From: JAIRMO01 sp046533115
Lineage (GTDB): Bacteria; Spirochaetota; Spirochaetia; Treponematales; Breznakiellaceae
NCBI RefSeq assembly: GCF_046533115.1
Contig: NZ_JAJQRC010000006.1
Location: 43,915-107,914, forward strand
Direction of reading: 5' to 3'
DNA length: 64,000 bases
Positions 9,101-17,905 of this stretch are shown here, in pieces (position 1 is the first letter of the stretch; each line of letters begins with the position of its first letter). The translations under genes were made by a program, and so were the position numbers. The notes beneath the pieces were generated by a model, which saw only the letters and a list, made by a program, of their open reading frames with translations, was not told where the DNA came from and searched no databases.

Positions 9101-10396
9101 CTCCACCAGAACCGGCTCAAAAGCCTGGATCCCCAGACGGTGCAGGGTGGGGGCCCGGTTCAAGAGGACCGGGTGTTCCTTTACCACCTCGTCCAGAATG
9201 GCGAAAACCTCGGGGGTCTCCGCCTCCACCAGCATCTTGGCCTTTTTGATATTGTATACCACGTCCTTATCCACGAGTTTTTTCATGATAAAGGGTTTGA
9301 AAAGTTCCAGGGCCATCTTGGTGGGCAGCCCGCACTGCCACATCTTAAGGTCCGGCCCCACGGTGATCACCGAACGGCCCGAATAATCCACCCGTTTCCC
9401 CAACAGGTTCTGCCGGAACCGGCCCTGTTTTCCCTTGAGCATATCGCTGATCGACTTCAGGGGCCGGTTGCTGGCGCCCTTGACCACCCGCTTTTTCTTG
9501 GAGTTGTCGAAAAGGGCGTCCACCGCTTCCTGGAGCATCCGTTTTTCATTGCGGATGATGATATCCGGGGCGTTCAGGCCCTGGAGCCGTTTCAGCCGGT
9601 TATTCCGGTTGATCACCCGGCGGTAGAGGTCGTTGAGGTCGCTGGTGGCAAAGCGGCCGCCGTCAAGCTGTACCATGGGCCGTAATTCCGGAGGTATCAC
9701 CGGGATGACGTCCAGGATCATCCATTCGGGCTTATTGTCGGAATTGCGGAAATTCTCCACGATTTCGATCCGTTTAAGGAGCCGCTTATCACTTTTAGCG
9801 CCCTTTTCGATCATCTTGGCCCGGAGTTCCGTGGCGATCTGGTCCAGGTTGATATTCTCCAGGAGGGTCCGGATCGCCTCCGCCCCCATGCCGGCGCTGA
9901 AGGCCCCGCCGTACCGTTCCTGGGCTTCCATATATTCTTCCTCGGTCAGGAGCTGCATCCGTTTTAAATCCGTATCCCCGGCGTCAATAACCACGTATTT
10001 TTCATAGTAGAGGATGGAACGGAGGCTTGCCATGGGAAGATCCAGGAGCAGTCCCATCCTGCTCGGCACCGAACGGTAATACCAGATGTGGGATACCGGG
10101 GCTGCCAGCTCAATATGGCCCATCCGCTCCCGGCGCACCTTAAAGTGGGTTACCTCCACCCCGCAGCGGTCACAGATGACCCCCTTGTACCGGATGGACT
10201 TAAATTTACCGCAGTAACATTCCCACTCCTTGGTGGTGCCGAAGATCCGCTCACAGAAGAGCCCGTCCTTCTCCGGCCGCAGCGTCCGGTAATTGATGGT
10301 TTCCGGCTTTTTAACCTCGCCGTAGGACCACGCCCGGATCATCTCCGGCGAGGCCAACCGTATCATGATGGAATCAAAATCCTGTATGTCCCGCAT
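6113..10396 (-). CDS. rpoC: DNA-directed RNA polymerase subunit beta'
   Basis: The largest subunit of RNA polymerase, 1427 residues. The N-terminal zinc site is C60, C62, C75 and C78, the catalytic NADFDGDQ motif chelating Mg2+ is at 447-454, and a second zinc cluster lies in CEAKHGVCRRC near residue 890. I prefer the ATG at 10396, giving MRDIQDFDS as in other spirochaetes, because AGGGGG lies eight bases upstream; the in-frame ATG at 10402 is only two bases from it. It follows rpoB by 12 bases in the ribosomal protein-rpoBC operon. Its 3' end abuts the convergent peroxiredoxin gene. Confidence 0.97.
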   Translation of the reverse strand: MRDIQDFDSIMIRLASPEMIRAWSYGEVKKPETINYRTLRPEKDGLFCERIFGTTKEWECYCGKFKSIRYKGVICDRCGVEVTHFKVRRERMGHIELAAPVSHIWYYRSVPSRMGLLLDLPMASLRSILYYEKYVVIDAGDTDLKRMQLLTEEEYMEAQERYGGAFSAGMGAEAIRTLLENINLDQIATELRAKMIEKGAKSDKRLLKRIEIVENFRNSDNKPEWMILDVIPVIPPELRPMVQLDGGRFATSDLNDLYRRVINRNNRLKRLQGLNAPDIIIRNEKRMLQEAVDALFDNSKKKRVVKGASNRPLKSISDMLKGKQGRFRQNLLGKRVDYSGRSVITVGPDLKMWQCGLPTKMALELFKPFIMKKLVDKDVVYNIKKAKMLVEAETPEVFAILDEVVKEHPVLLNRAPTLHRLGIQAFEPVLVEGKAIKLHPLVCHAFNADFDGDQMAVHVPLTQAAQMECWTLMLSARNLLNPANGKTIVFPSQDMVLGINFLTRIKPNAKGHGRRYTGTNEIRMAVESKALDWEAVIRVKSTKFPVWEKVGVETKLARDKIIETTAGRLIFNEELPPEIPFINYELKDKELRALIENIFSEKGSWTTVQMLDAIKNTGYKYATVFGATIGVDDIVVPKEKTEMIDKANKEVDSIQKQYRQGHITQEERYNRVVEVWSKTNEDLTNIMMKTLEADRDGFNSVYMMANSGARGSRNQIRQLAGMRGLMAKPSGDIIELPIRSNFKEGLSVIEFFISTNGARKGLADTALKTAEAGYLTRRLVDIAQDVVVNEDDCGTINGISYSAIKEGEDIVEPLSERIVGRYTLERVKHPITGELIIDVNEEITEEIAATIEAAGVESVRIRTVLTCEAKHGVCRRCYGRNLATNRTVDIGEAVGTIAAQSIGQPGTQLTMRTFHIGGAATKISEENRTFLKYPVYIRDIVGAHVPMPDGRRLFTRKGYAIINKVMKEYKLDAKDELLVEDGKRIIRGEPIIRRGTKEILSSEIAYAMVQKKSLYLIGQDQKIDIRNGSDFVVKKGDVVGAEKTIATFDPFSDPIIAEASGIIKYDEIIPGTTLKEELDEETGNTEKRITEYQLESKQPRILILDDEGTELASYFLPGGAYIQVDEGERINAGRTIAKTLKESAKAMDITSGLPRVSELFEARKPKSPAVLAQVSGVVRFNKGIVKAKRVVIIQDAFGKEYKHLIPMTKRLQVRDGDTVEAGEALCVGSINPHDILHILGESTLQRYLMDEIQQVYRLQGVSINDKHIGVIVRQMMRKVEIVAVGDTKFIFGQMVDKYRFHEENNRVIGEGGQPAVARPMFQGITKASLNIDSFLSAASFQETTRVLTNAAIAGSTDYLRGLKENIIIGHPIPAGTGMKRYRAVKLFDEEQQDLDLYMQEILEKRKLEVVAEPEEEDFSTEEVEEQP

Positions 10397-10408
10397 CGTC
10401 ATATCCCC

Positions 10409-13400
10409 CTAAAAGTTACTCCCGCTCTTGGTTATCAATTCCTCGTCCCGCTCGGTTAGGGGAATTTGTTTGCCCTTGGCATCATAGATGGTCATGTCCA
10501 GGGCCAAGCCCCGCAGTTCCTGGACCAGCACGTTGAAGGATTCGGGGATCCCCGCGGTGGTGGAAGGCTCCCCCTTTACAATGGCTTCGTATATTTTGGA
10601 CCGGCCCGTCATATCATCAGACTTGATGGTCAAAAGTTCCTGCAGGGTATTGGCCGCCCCATAGGCCTCCAGGGCCCAGACCTCCATTTCGCCCAAACGC
10701 TGACCGCCGAACTGGGCCTTGCCCCCCAGGGGCTGCTGGGTTACCAGGGAGTAGGGGCCGGTGGACCGGGCATGCATCTTATCGTCCACCAGGTGGTGGA
10801 GTTTGAGGAAGTAAATTATCCCGCAGAAGATGGGGTTTACAAAGGCTTCACCGGTCCGGCCGTCCCGGAGTACGGTTTTGCTGGTCACCGGGAGTCCCGC
10901 TTCCTTGAGCTTTTCCTCGATCTGTTCCGTGGAGGGGGACTGGAACACCGGGGCGGAGAACCACTGGTCCAGGGTACTGGCCGCCCAGCCCAATTCCGTT
11001 TCCAAAAGCTGGCCGATGTTCATCCGGGAGGGAACCCCCAAGGGGGTCAGGCAAATATCCAGGGGGGTACCGTCGGTCATATAGGGCATATCCTCCTCCG
11101 GGAGGATCCGGGCCACCACCCCCTTGTTGCCATGGCGGCCCGCCATCTTATCCCCTTCCCGCAGCTTCCGTTTGGTGGCGATCAGGACCTTTACCACCTC
11201 GTCTACCCCGGGGTTAAGGTCGTCCCCTTCGGTCCGCTTAAGCCGCTGGATGTCGATGATGGTCCCGTCAATGCCGTGGGGCACCCGGAGGCTGGAATCC
11301 CGAACCTCCTTGGCCTTTTCCCCGAAAATGGAGTTGAGGAGCTTAAATTCCGGGGTGGTTTCGGTTTCACTTTTGGGGGTTACCTTTCCGACCAGGATGT
11401 CCCCGGATCGGACCTTGGCCCCCACCCGGATGATCCCCTCGGCGTCCAGGTTATCCAGACTCTTTTCAGAGGTATTGGGAATATCCCGGGTTATCTTTTC
11501 CGGCCCCAATTTGGTCTCCCGGACCTCGGTGATGAACTCTTTTATATGGATAGAGGTGAACATATCATCCTTCACCACCCGCTGGGAGATGAGGATGGAA
11601 TCTTCATAGTTGTACCCGTTCCAGGGCATAAAGCCCACCAGGATATTCCGGCCCAGGGCCAATTCCCCGTTCCGGGTGGCCGGTCCGTCGGCAATAACCT
11701 GGCCGGCCAGGACCTTTTCCCCGATCTTTACCAGGGGCCGCTGGTTGTAACAGGTATCCTGGTTGGTCCGCTGATATTTGATCAGGGGATACACATCCAG
11801 CCCCTCGGCATTGGTGGCGGCATTGGCCTTTCCCCCTTCGGCGGGTTTGAGCACGATCTCCTGGGAAGTCACCCGGAGCACCGTACCGTTCCGGCGGGCC
11901 TTGACCAGCACCCCCGAATCATAGGCGCATTTCCCCTCCATACCGGTCCCGACCCGGGGGGCCTCGGGGAACACCAGGGGAACCGCCTGGCGCTGCATAT
12001 TGGAGCCCATCAGGGCCCGGTTGGCGTCGTCGTGTTCCAGAAAGGGGATGAGGGAAGCGGAAACCGAAATGATCTGCTTGGGGGAAACATCCATGTACTG
12101 AATATCCTCAGGCGCGCGGGTGGTATAATCCCCCTGACGGCGGCAGGAGATCTGGTCGTCCGCAAAGGAACCGTTGTTCTTCAGCTTCGCCGATGCCTGG
12201 GCTATGTAATAGCGGTCCTCGTCCATGGCGGAGAGGTACTCAATTTCCTTGGTGGCCATCCCCTTGGCTACCTTGCGGTAGGGAGTTTCCAGGAAGCCGT
12301 ATTCGTTTACCCTGGTGTAGTTTGCCAGGGACACGATAAGGCCGATATTGGGACCTTCCGGGGTCTCAATGGGGCACATCCGGCCGTAATGGGTGTAATG
12401 CACATCCCGGACCTCAAAACCCGCCCGGTCCCGGGAAAGTCCCCCGGGGCCCAGGGCGTTGAGCCGGCGCTTGTGGGTCAGCTCCGCCAGGGGGTTTACC
12501 TGGTCCATGAACTGGGAAAGCTGGCTGGATCCGAAAAATTCCTTAATCGCCGCCACCACCGGTTTAATGGAAATAAGGTCCTGGGGCTTAATGGTATCGG
12601 TCTCTTTAAGGCTCATCCGTTCCTTGGCGATCCGTTCCATCCGGCTAAAGGCGGTTTTAAGGGCATTGGCCATTAATTCCCCCACGGACCGGACCCGCCG
12701 GTTCCCCAGGTGATCGATGTCGTCGATATTTTCATCCCCCACATACACCTTGATAAGGAATTTCATGGTGGCGATGATATCCTGTTTGGTCAGGGTAAAT
12801 TCATCCAGGGGGGGTTTAAAGTCGAATTTTTTGTTGAGTTTATACCGGCCCACCTTGCCCAGATCGTAACGCCGGGGGGTGAAAAACATCCCCAACAGGT
12901 CTTTTTCCGCGGCATCCACGGTGATGGATTCCCCGGGCATCAGGACCGAATAAACCGCGGAAAGGGCGTCTTCCTTAGATGGCTCATCCCGGCTGGGATC
13001 CTCCTTGAGGAATTTGATCTCCTCCCGCTCGAAACAGTTGAGGAGCATGGGGGAATTGAGGGATTCCGGGGCTTCAAAGTTGATAACCTCCACGGAGCTC
13101 ACCCCGTTTGCCAGGAGTTCGTCCACATTGTGGGGGTGCAGTTTCTCGCCGACCCGGTAGAGTTTTTTCCGCTCCCCGGCCGGGGCGTTTTTACCGGCGT
13201 CATCGGCGTTTTCATTAACCCACACCGCCGCGGCAAGGACCTTGCCGGAAAATTGCTCCCTGGTCTCCCTATCGTCCTTTACCTCCAGGGTTTCCACCGC
13301 ATAAAAGGCCTGAATAATGGCCTCCCGGCTTTCATAGCCCAGGGCCCGGAGGAATATGGTCCCCAGGATACGTTTTTTCCGGTCGATCTTGGCATAGATC

Positions 13401-13957
13401 AGTTCCCGTTTTTGGTCGATTTCAAATTCCAGCCAGGATCCCCGGTAGGGGATAATCCGGGAAGAATAAATCCCCTTTTCGTGACTGAAGATAACCCCCG
13501 GCGAACGGTGGATCTGGGAGACCACCACCCGTTCGGCCCCGTTTATAATAAAGGTGCCCCGTTCGCTCATAATGGGGATATCCCCCATATAAATATCCTT
13601 CTGCCGGATCTCCCCGGTTTGCTGGAAGATCAGGTTGATCCGCGCTTTCAGGGGCATTGCATAGGTAAGTCCCTTCTGTTTACAATCCTGTTCGGCAAAT
13701 TTGATGTTGTCCTCGTCCAGGGTGTAATATTCGTATTCCAACGTCATGTCACCGGCGGGACTTTCAATGGGGAAGGTGGTTCTGAAAACTTCTTCCAGTC
13801 CCTGAATTGCCGGGGCTTGATGATTCCGCAGACGTTCCCGCTGCAGAAAACGCTCATAGGAACAGAGCTGAATATCGATCAAATCCGGAAGCTCCATCAC
13901 ATCCTGGATATCCTTCCCTATATAGGTCCTTTGGGTTATTACCTTTGCCTTTGCCAT
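10409..13957 (-). CDS. rpoB: DNA-directed RNA polymerase subunit beta
   Basis: RNA polymerase beta subunit, 1182 residues, starting MAKAKVITQR after AGGGGG. The rifampicin pocket is at about 472-506 (FFGSSQLSQFMDQ to RRLNALGPGG). Asn500 aligns with E. coli Ser531; this substitution is known in Treponema and Borrelia and explains their intrinsic rifampicin resistance. The 215-base gap to rplL (13958-14172) is where E. coli has an attenuator and an RNase III site. Here I see only GC-rich text without a clear terminator, and no gene. Confidence 0.97.
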   Translation of the reverse strand: MAKAKVITQRTYIGKDIQDVMELPDLIDIQLCSYERFLQRERLRNHQAPAIQGLEEVFRTTFPIESPAGDMTLEYEYYTLDEDNIKFAEQDCKQKGLTYAMPLKARINLIFQQTGEIRQKDIYMGDIPIMSERGTFIINGAERVVVSQIHRSPGVIFSHEKGIYSSRIIPYRGSWLEFEIDQKRELIYAKIDRKKRILGTIFLRALGYESREAIIQAFYAVETLEVKDDRETREQFSGKVLAAAVWVNENADDAGKNAPAGERKKLYRVGEKLHPHNVDELLANGVSSVEVINFEAPESLNSPMLLNCFEREEIKFLKEDPSRDEPSKEDALSAVYSVLMPGESITVDAAEKDLLGMFFTPRRYDLGKVGRYKLNKKFDFKPPLDEFTLTKQDIIATMKFLIKVYVGDENIDDIDHLGNRRVRSVGELMANALKTAFSRMERIAKERMSLKETDTIKPQDLISIKPVVAAIKEFFGSSQLSQFMDQVNPLAELTHKRRLNALGPGGLSRDRAGFEVRDVHYTHYGRMCPIETPEGPNIGLIVSLANYTRVNEYGFLETPYRKVAKGMATKEIEYLSAMDEDRYYIAQASAKLKNNGSFADDQISCRRQGDYTTRAPEDIQYMDVSPKQIISVSASLIPFLEHDDANRALMGSNMQRQAVPLVFPEAPRVGTGMEGKCAYDSGVLVKARRNGTVLRVTSQEIVLKPAEGGKANAATNAEGLDVYPLIKYQRTNQDTCYNQRPLVKIGEKVLAGQVIADGPATRNGELALGRNILVGFMPWNGYNYEDSILISQRVVKDDMFTSIHIKEFITEVRETKLGPEKITRDIPNTSEKSLDNLDAEGIIRVGAKVRSGDILVGKVTPKSETETTPEFKLLNSIFGEKAKEVRDSSLRVPHGIDGTIIDIQRLKRTEGDDLNPGVDEVVKVLIATKRKLREGDKMAGRHGNKGVVARILPEEDMPYMTDGTPLDICLTPLGVPSRMNIGQLLETELGWAASTLDQWFSAPVFQSPSTEQIEEKLKEAGLPVTSKTVLRDGRTGEAFVNPIFCGIIYFLKLHHLVDDKMHARSTGPYSLVTQQPLGGKAQFGGQRLGEMEVWALEAYGAANTLQELLTIKSDDMTGRSKIYEAIVKGEPSTTAGIPESFNVLVQELRGLALDMTIYDAKGKQIPLTERDEELITKSGSNF

Positions 13958-14172
13958 ATTACCCCCTGCTGACCGCCCGGAGGGATATGTTTACCGAATA
14001 TCCCCCCTTGGGCCGCGTACCCCCCAAACTACAAAAGGGCTCCGGTAAAAAACGGAAACCCCGGGATCGCGCCACCGGACAATATACCCCCGCTCTGGTT
14101 ATACCAAAACGGGGGATCATCCTTTGCCGTATCCCTTGTTCAAGAGAAAAAAAGAATTGTTGTCTGTCTCGT

Positions 14173-14559
14173 CTACTGAATTTCAACCGTACCGCCGGCA
14201 GCAGTGACCTGATCCTTAATTTTCGCGGCCTCTTCCTTGGAGACATTCTCTTTGAGGGGCTTGGGAGCGCCCTCCACAAGATCCTTTGCCTCCTTGAGAC
14301 CAAGTCCGGTAACTGCCCGGACCTCTTTGATAACCGCGATTTTTTTGGTATCGTCAAAGGCCTTAAGAATAACATTGAATTCCGTCTTCTCCTCGACAGC
14401 TTCCGCGGCGGCAGGAGCGGCGCCGGCCGCGGCCACAGCTACGGGAGCAGCGGCGGAAACACCGAATTTTTCCTCCATGGCCTTAACCAATTCGGAAACT
14501 TCCAACACAGTCATGGACGAAATCGCTTCAATAATCTGATCAGTAGTAAGGGCTGCCAT
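14173..14559 (-). CDS. rplL: 50S ribosomal protein L7/L12
   Basis: Stalk protein that recruits translation GTPases, 128 residues. The N-terminal dimerisation helices (residues 1-30) are followed by an Ala-rich hinge at about 38-55 and the C-terminal domain with VRAVTGLGLKEAKDLVEGAP, the factor-binding helix. The start at 14559 follows GGAGA. It lies 159 bases after rplJ, a longer gap than usual, with GC-rich dyads that could reduce read-through or set the L10:L12 ratio. Confidence 0.96.
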   Translation of the reverse strand: MAALTTDQIIEAISSMTVLEVSELVKAMEEKFGVSAAAPVAVAAAGAAPAAAEAVEEKTEFNVILKAFDDTKKIAVIKEVRAVTGLGLKEAKDLVEGAPKPLKENVSKEEAAKIKDQVTAAGGTVEIQ

Positions 14560-14718
14560 ATTATCTTCTCCTCAATAAATACCTTAAAATATGCGCCCAT
14601 ACGGGCACAGCGCATCCCCGAGGATGCTTCCGGGAACCATCCCGGAATATATACAACCGACAGGAACGGCAGCATCCGAAGCCTGAAGGTTCTTCTTACC
14701 CAGCGTTTTAAAACCGGC

Positions 14719-15258
14719 TCAACCGGCCGCCTTTTGATCCCCCACCGCCTTAATGGTACGGACCAGCCGGGCGTTGATGTCGTTCAGGGCCGCGGCCAGG
14801 TTCCGGGCAGGGGCGTTCATCACCGACATAAGCATGGCGATAAGTTCCAGCCTGCCGGGGAGTTTGGAAAAGGCCTCGATCTGCCTGGCATCGTATATGG
14901 TATCCCCCATTAATCCGCCCTTGACATGAAGCGCCGGAGTTTCCCGGGCAAAATCCAGGAGAATTTTAGCGACCTCATTGGGATCCTTGAGCGCAATGGT
15001 CACCGCCGTGGGGCCGGTAAGATACGCGGCCACATCCGGGGCGGATAGCTGCTCAAAGGCGAGCCGGGCAAAATTGTTTTTTACCACCTTAAAGTGAGCT
15101 TCTTTAGCCCGAAGCTGCTTTCTGAGGATGGTAATCTGCTCTACCGTAAGCCCCCGGTAATCGGCAAAGATAAAATCTTTGGTTTTACCAAAGACCTCTT
15201 TTAATTCATTGATGGATGTGACTTTAACATCCTGTATTTTTTTAGCGACTATCGCCAT
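14719..15258 (-). CDS. rplJ: 50S ribosomal protein L10
   Basis: Base of the ribosomal stalk, 179 residues. It has the family's FADYRGLTVEQITILRKQLR motif near residue 32 and a C-terminal helix that carries L7/L12 dimers. It follows rplA with a gap of 37 bases. In other bacteria the L10 leader binds the L10-(L12)4 complex for autoregulation; this short spacer leaves little room for the classical leader. Confidence 0.95.
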   Translation of the reverse strand: MAIVAKKIQDVKVTSINELKEVFGKTKDFIFADYRGLTVEQITILRKQLRAKEAHFKVVKNNFARLAFEQLSAPDVAAYLTGPTAVTIALKDPNEVAKILLDFARETPALHVKGGLMGDTIYDARQIEAFSKLPGRLELIAMLMSVMNAPARNLAAALNDINARLVRTIKAVGDQKAAG

Positions 15259-15295
15259 GGTTTAACTCCTTACCCTGAGCGCCGGCCGGGCCGGG

Positions 15296-15976
15296 CTACT
15301 CTTCATCCTTGATGGAGACCCATACTCCGGGTCCCATGGTGGAAGCCACCGAAACGGTTTGGATGAAATCACCCTTTGCGTCGGCGGGCCTTTTCCGCTT
15401 AATTTCGGTAACCACGGTACGGATATTTTCCGCGACCTTTTCACTGTCCATGGAAACTTTTCCCACCGCCAGGTGTACCACCCCGGTCTTATCGGCCCTG
15501 AATTCCACCCGGCCTTTTTTGAGTTCCGAAAGGGCGCCCTTGAGGTCAAAGGTAACGGTCCCGGTTTTGGGATTCGGCATGAGGCCCCGGCGGCCCAGGA
15601 CCATACCGAGTTTACCCACGTCTTTCATCATGTCCGGGGTGGCTACCGCCACGTCAAAATCAAGCCACCCGCCCCGGATCTTCTCGATAAGATCCTCGGC
15701 GCCCACATAGGTAGCCCCCGCATCCTGGGCTTCCTTCTCTTTTTCCGCTTTACAGAACACCAAAACCCGCTTTTCCGCCCGAAACTGATGGGGAAGCACC
15801 ACCGTATCCCGAACGGATTGGCTTTTTTTCAGGTTGAGTTTCACCGAAAGATCCACGGTCTCATCAAATTTTGCGGGCGCAAAGGCTTTAACGAGCTCCA
15901 AAGCGGAATTTATATCGTATGAAAGGGCCCCATCGTATTTTTTAAGGTTGTCGAGGTATTTTTTTCCGTGTTTCAT
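15296..15976 (-). CDS. rplA: 50S ribosomal protein L1
   Basis: Ribosomal L1-stalk protein that helps eject deacylated tRNA, 226 residues. The signature VLGRRGLMPNPKTGTV is present near residue 125. The ATG overlaps the stop codon of rplK (ATGA), so the pair is translationally coupled; GAGGTAG precedes the start. In E. coli L1 represses the rplKA message. I did not identify its binding site here. Confidence 0.96.
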   Translation of the reverse strand: MKHGKKYLDNLKKYDGALSYDINSALELVKAFAPAKFDETVDLSVKLNLKKSQSVRDTVVLPHQFRAEKRVLVFCKAEKEKEAQDAGATYVGAEDLIEKIRGGWLDFDVAVATPDMMKDVGKLGMVLGRRGLMPNPKTGTVTFDLKGALSELKKGRVEFRADKTGVVHLAVGKVSMDSEKVAENIRTVVTEIKRKRPADAKGDFIQTVSVASTMGPGVWVSIKDEE

Positions 15977-16404
15977 TTTTCTACCTCTACACCCATAGAC
16001 CGGGCGGTCCCGGCGATGATCTTCATGGCCCCTTCGATATCATTGGCCGAAAGATCCGCCATTTTTAATTTCGCGATTTCCTCAAGTTTTGCCCGGGGAA
16101 TCTTACCGACCTTGGTTTTGTGGGATTCGCCGGATCCCTTTTCAAGGCCAATGGCTTTTTTGATCAACACCGCCGCCGGCGGGGTTTTGAGGATAAACGT
16201 AAAGGATTTATCCGCATACACGGTGATAACCACCGGTATAATGAGTCCCTGCTCCATGTTTTTCGTCCGCTCATTGAACTGCTGGACGAATTGCGGAGCG
16301 CTGACGCCATGGGGCCCCAAGGCAGGTCCCACCGGCGGGGCCGGAGTGGCCTTGCCCGCGGGACACTGGAGCTTGATCATGGCGCTTATCTTTTTCTTTG
16401 CCAT
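15973..16404 (-). CDS. rplK: 50S ribosomal protein L11
   Basis: L11 binds 23S rRNA at the GTPase centre, 143 residues. It shows the N-terminal KLQCPAGKATPAPPVGPALG proline-rich stretch and the C-terminal RNA-binding domain ending GTARSMGVEVEK. The start at 16404 follows AAGGAG. The 70-base gap to nusG (16405-16474) is GC-rich without a gene. Confidence 0.96.
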   Translation of the reverse strand: MAKKKISAMIKLQCPAGKATPAPPVGPALGPHGVSAPQFVQQFNERTKNMEQGLIIPVVITVYADKSFTFILKTPPAAVLIKKAIGLEKGSGESHKTKVGKIPRAKLEEIAKLKMADLSANDIEGAMKIIAGTARSMGVEVEK

Positions 16405-16474
16405 ATATACTCCTTCGTAGTATGTCCGGCCGCCGCCGGACTAACGGGGACCTGGGCCCCCTCCTACTTATAAT

Positions 16475-17032
16475 TCACGCTTTCTCCACCTGGAGGAGAT
16501 CCACTTCCACCGGGGTGTTTCGGCCAAAGATACCAACCATGACCTTGAGTTTGTTTTTCTCCTGATTCACTTCCTCAATGGTGCCGGTGAAAGACTCAAA
16601 GGGGCCGTCAATGATCTTGACCTGTTCCCCGGCGGTAAAGGTCTGACGGGATCGGGCCGGCCGCTCGCCCTTGATCTCCCCGGATTTCTGCAGAATTGCC
16701 CGGGCTTCATCCCCGCTGAGGGGCTGGGGCTTTTTATCCGCCGGGGTTCCCACAAAGCCCGTGACCCCCTGGATCTTTTTAATCTTTGAACACGCCGCCT
16801 TCCAGCCGGCGTCGGGAAGATCCAGTTCCACCAGGATATATCCGGGAAAAAATTTCTTGGTCAAGGTCCGTTTTTTACCGTCCTTGACCTCCACCACTTC
16901 TTCAGAAGGGACCTTTACATCCCGAACCACTTCTTTTTCGAGTTCTCCCGAGTCAATCATGATGTGGATGGTTTTTTCTATTTTATTCTCGTATCCCGAA
17001 TAGGTATGGAGAACATACCAGCCCGTCGCCAT
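16475..17032 (-). CDS. nusG: Transcription termination/antitermination factor NusG
   Basis: NusG binds RNA polymerase and links it to Rho or ribosomes, 185 residues. The NGN domain begins WYVLHTYSGYENKIEK, and the C-terminal KOW domain contains FTAGEQVKIIDGPFESFTGTI near residues 130-155. The middle holds FFPGYILVELDL, typical of NusG. It is 11 bases after secE, and AAGGAA precedes the ATG. Confidence 0.96.
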   Translation of the reverse strand: MATGWYVLHTYSGYENKIEKTIHIMIDSGELEKEVVRDVKVPSEEVVEVKDGKKRTLTKKFFPGYILVELDLPDAGWKAACSKIKKIQGVTGFVGTPADKKPQPLSGDEARAILQKSGEIKGERPARSRQTFTAGEQVKIIDGPFESFTGTIEEVNQEKNKLKVMVGIFGRNTPVEVDLLQVEKA

Positions 17033-17043
17033 TTTTTTCCTTA

Positions 17044-17223
17044 TTAAAATATAGCTTGTACGCCCAAGAGAAGCAACACATCCACCAAGCCCAACACCGC
17101 AGCAAAAATTATGGTAGAAACAATAACGACCTTTACGGAACTGACCACATCATCCCTGCTGGGCCACACAACTTTACGGAGTTCCGCGTAAGATTCCTTT
17201 ATAAATTGAACCAGTTTGTTCAT
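17044..17223 (-). CDS. secE: Preprotein translocase subunit SecE
   Basis: A short single-span SecE of 59 residues. The conserved amphipathic helix ESYAELRKVVWPSRDD precedes one transmembrane segment (about residues 31-56). The reading frame is open to 17427, but the ATG at 17223 preceded by GAGGG gives exactly the minimal SecE; everything upstream is repeat sequence. Its place just before nusG is the standard bacterial arrangement. Confidence 0.93.
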   Translation of the reverse strand: MNKLVQFIKESYAELRKVVWPSRDDVVSSVKVVIVSTIIFAAVLGLVDVLLLLGVQAIF

Positions 17224-17824
17224 TCCGCCCTCTTTATGAAGACATTCCCAAAAAAGTTTGGGAATACTACCGTGAATTTCGCGGGAAAACCGGACTTTCG
17301 ACCGCTTTTCCCCTGACCAATCCCCCACTCCCCTGAGTTTTGGGATTGACGCCTTGTACCCAGGCCGGGGTTCGACCCTGTCGAGCGCATCCATGCGCTC
17401 TTTTCCTCCCGTTGGTCGGCGGGTCAAACCCTTCGAGTCCTACCTGGAACTCTTTCGCTCACAATACTTTCGTCCCAGGCCAGGTAGGACTCCCCTACAG
17501 CCCTCCGCATCCCTGCTTCGGGCTTCCGGGCCGGGGTTCGACCCTGTCGAGCGCATCCCTGCGCTCTTTTCCTCCCGTTGGTCGGCGGGTCGAACCCTTC
17601 GAGTCCTACCTGGCCTCTTTCTGCTCAAAACAATATTCTTCCCAGGCCAGGTAGGACTCCCCTACGGACCTCGACCTCCTGTCTCGGTCCTCCGGGCCGG
17701 GGCTTTTGCTAAACCGCCATCCATGGCGGTTTGCCGGTTCAAGGCTGCGATGTCTCGCCTTGAACCGGCCGCAAAAGCCCTTCGAGTCCTACCTGGAACT
17801 CTTTCGCTCACAATACTTTCGTCC
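17224..17824 (-). repeat. tRNA-Trp 3'-end repeat array carrying a structured element
   Basis: The 601 bases between secE and tRNA-Trp hold repeats of the tRNA 3' end; I see no gene. The 18 bases CCAGGCCAGGTAGGACTC (plus strand) occur in the tRNA at 17824-17841 and again at 17642-17659 and 17475-17492. The inverse GAGTCCTACCTGG occurs at 17784, 17601 and 17435. Repeat periods are 182 and 167 bases. Two units contain the core GCCGACCAACGGGAGG on the minus strand (17571-17586 and 17405-17420), each followed by a GAGCGCA/TGCGCTC hairpin and closed by a GGTCGAACCC stem. The unit nearest the tRNA has a different core built on a GCTTTTGC/GCAAAAGC stem. Confidence 0.8.
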
Positions 17825-17897
17825 CAGGCCAGGTAGGACTCGAACCCACAACATTCGGTTTTGGAGACCGACGCTCTACCATTAGAGCTACTGGCCT
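17825..17897 (-). tRNA. trnW: tRNA-Trp (anticodon CCA)
   Basis: Reading from 17897, the acceptor AGGCCAG pairs with CTGGCCT, the D arm holds GCTCTAATGGTAGAGC, the anticodon loop CTCCAAA presents CCA, and the T loop is TTCGAGT. The discriminator is G and CCA is not encoded. It lies nine bases after rpmG in the promoter-proximal part of the secE-nusG-ribosomal operon. Its 3' quarter is duplicated downstream. Confidence 0.95.
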
Positions 17898-17905
17898 AAA
17901 AAACA

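Noticed and set aside
17224..17824. CRISPR array in the tRNA-Trp downstream region
   Set aside because: Units are 167-182 bases long, made of tRNA 3' end and structured text; there are no short uniform spacers and no cas genes.
17340..17836. Open frames of 104 and 160 codons between secE and tRNA-Trp
   Set aside because: They consist of the tRNA-derived repeats read in frame; no ribosome site or protein family.
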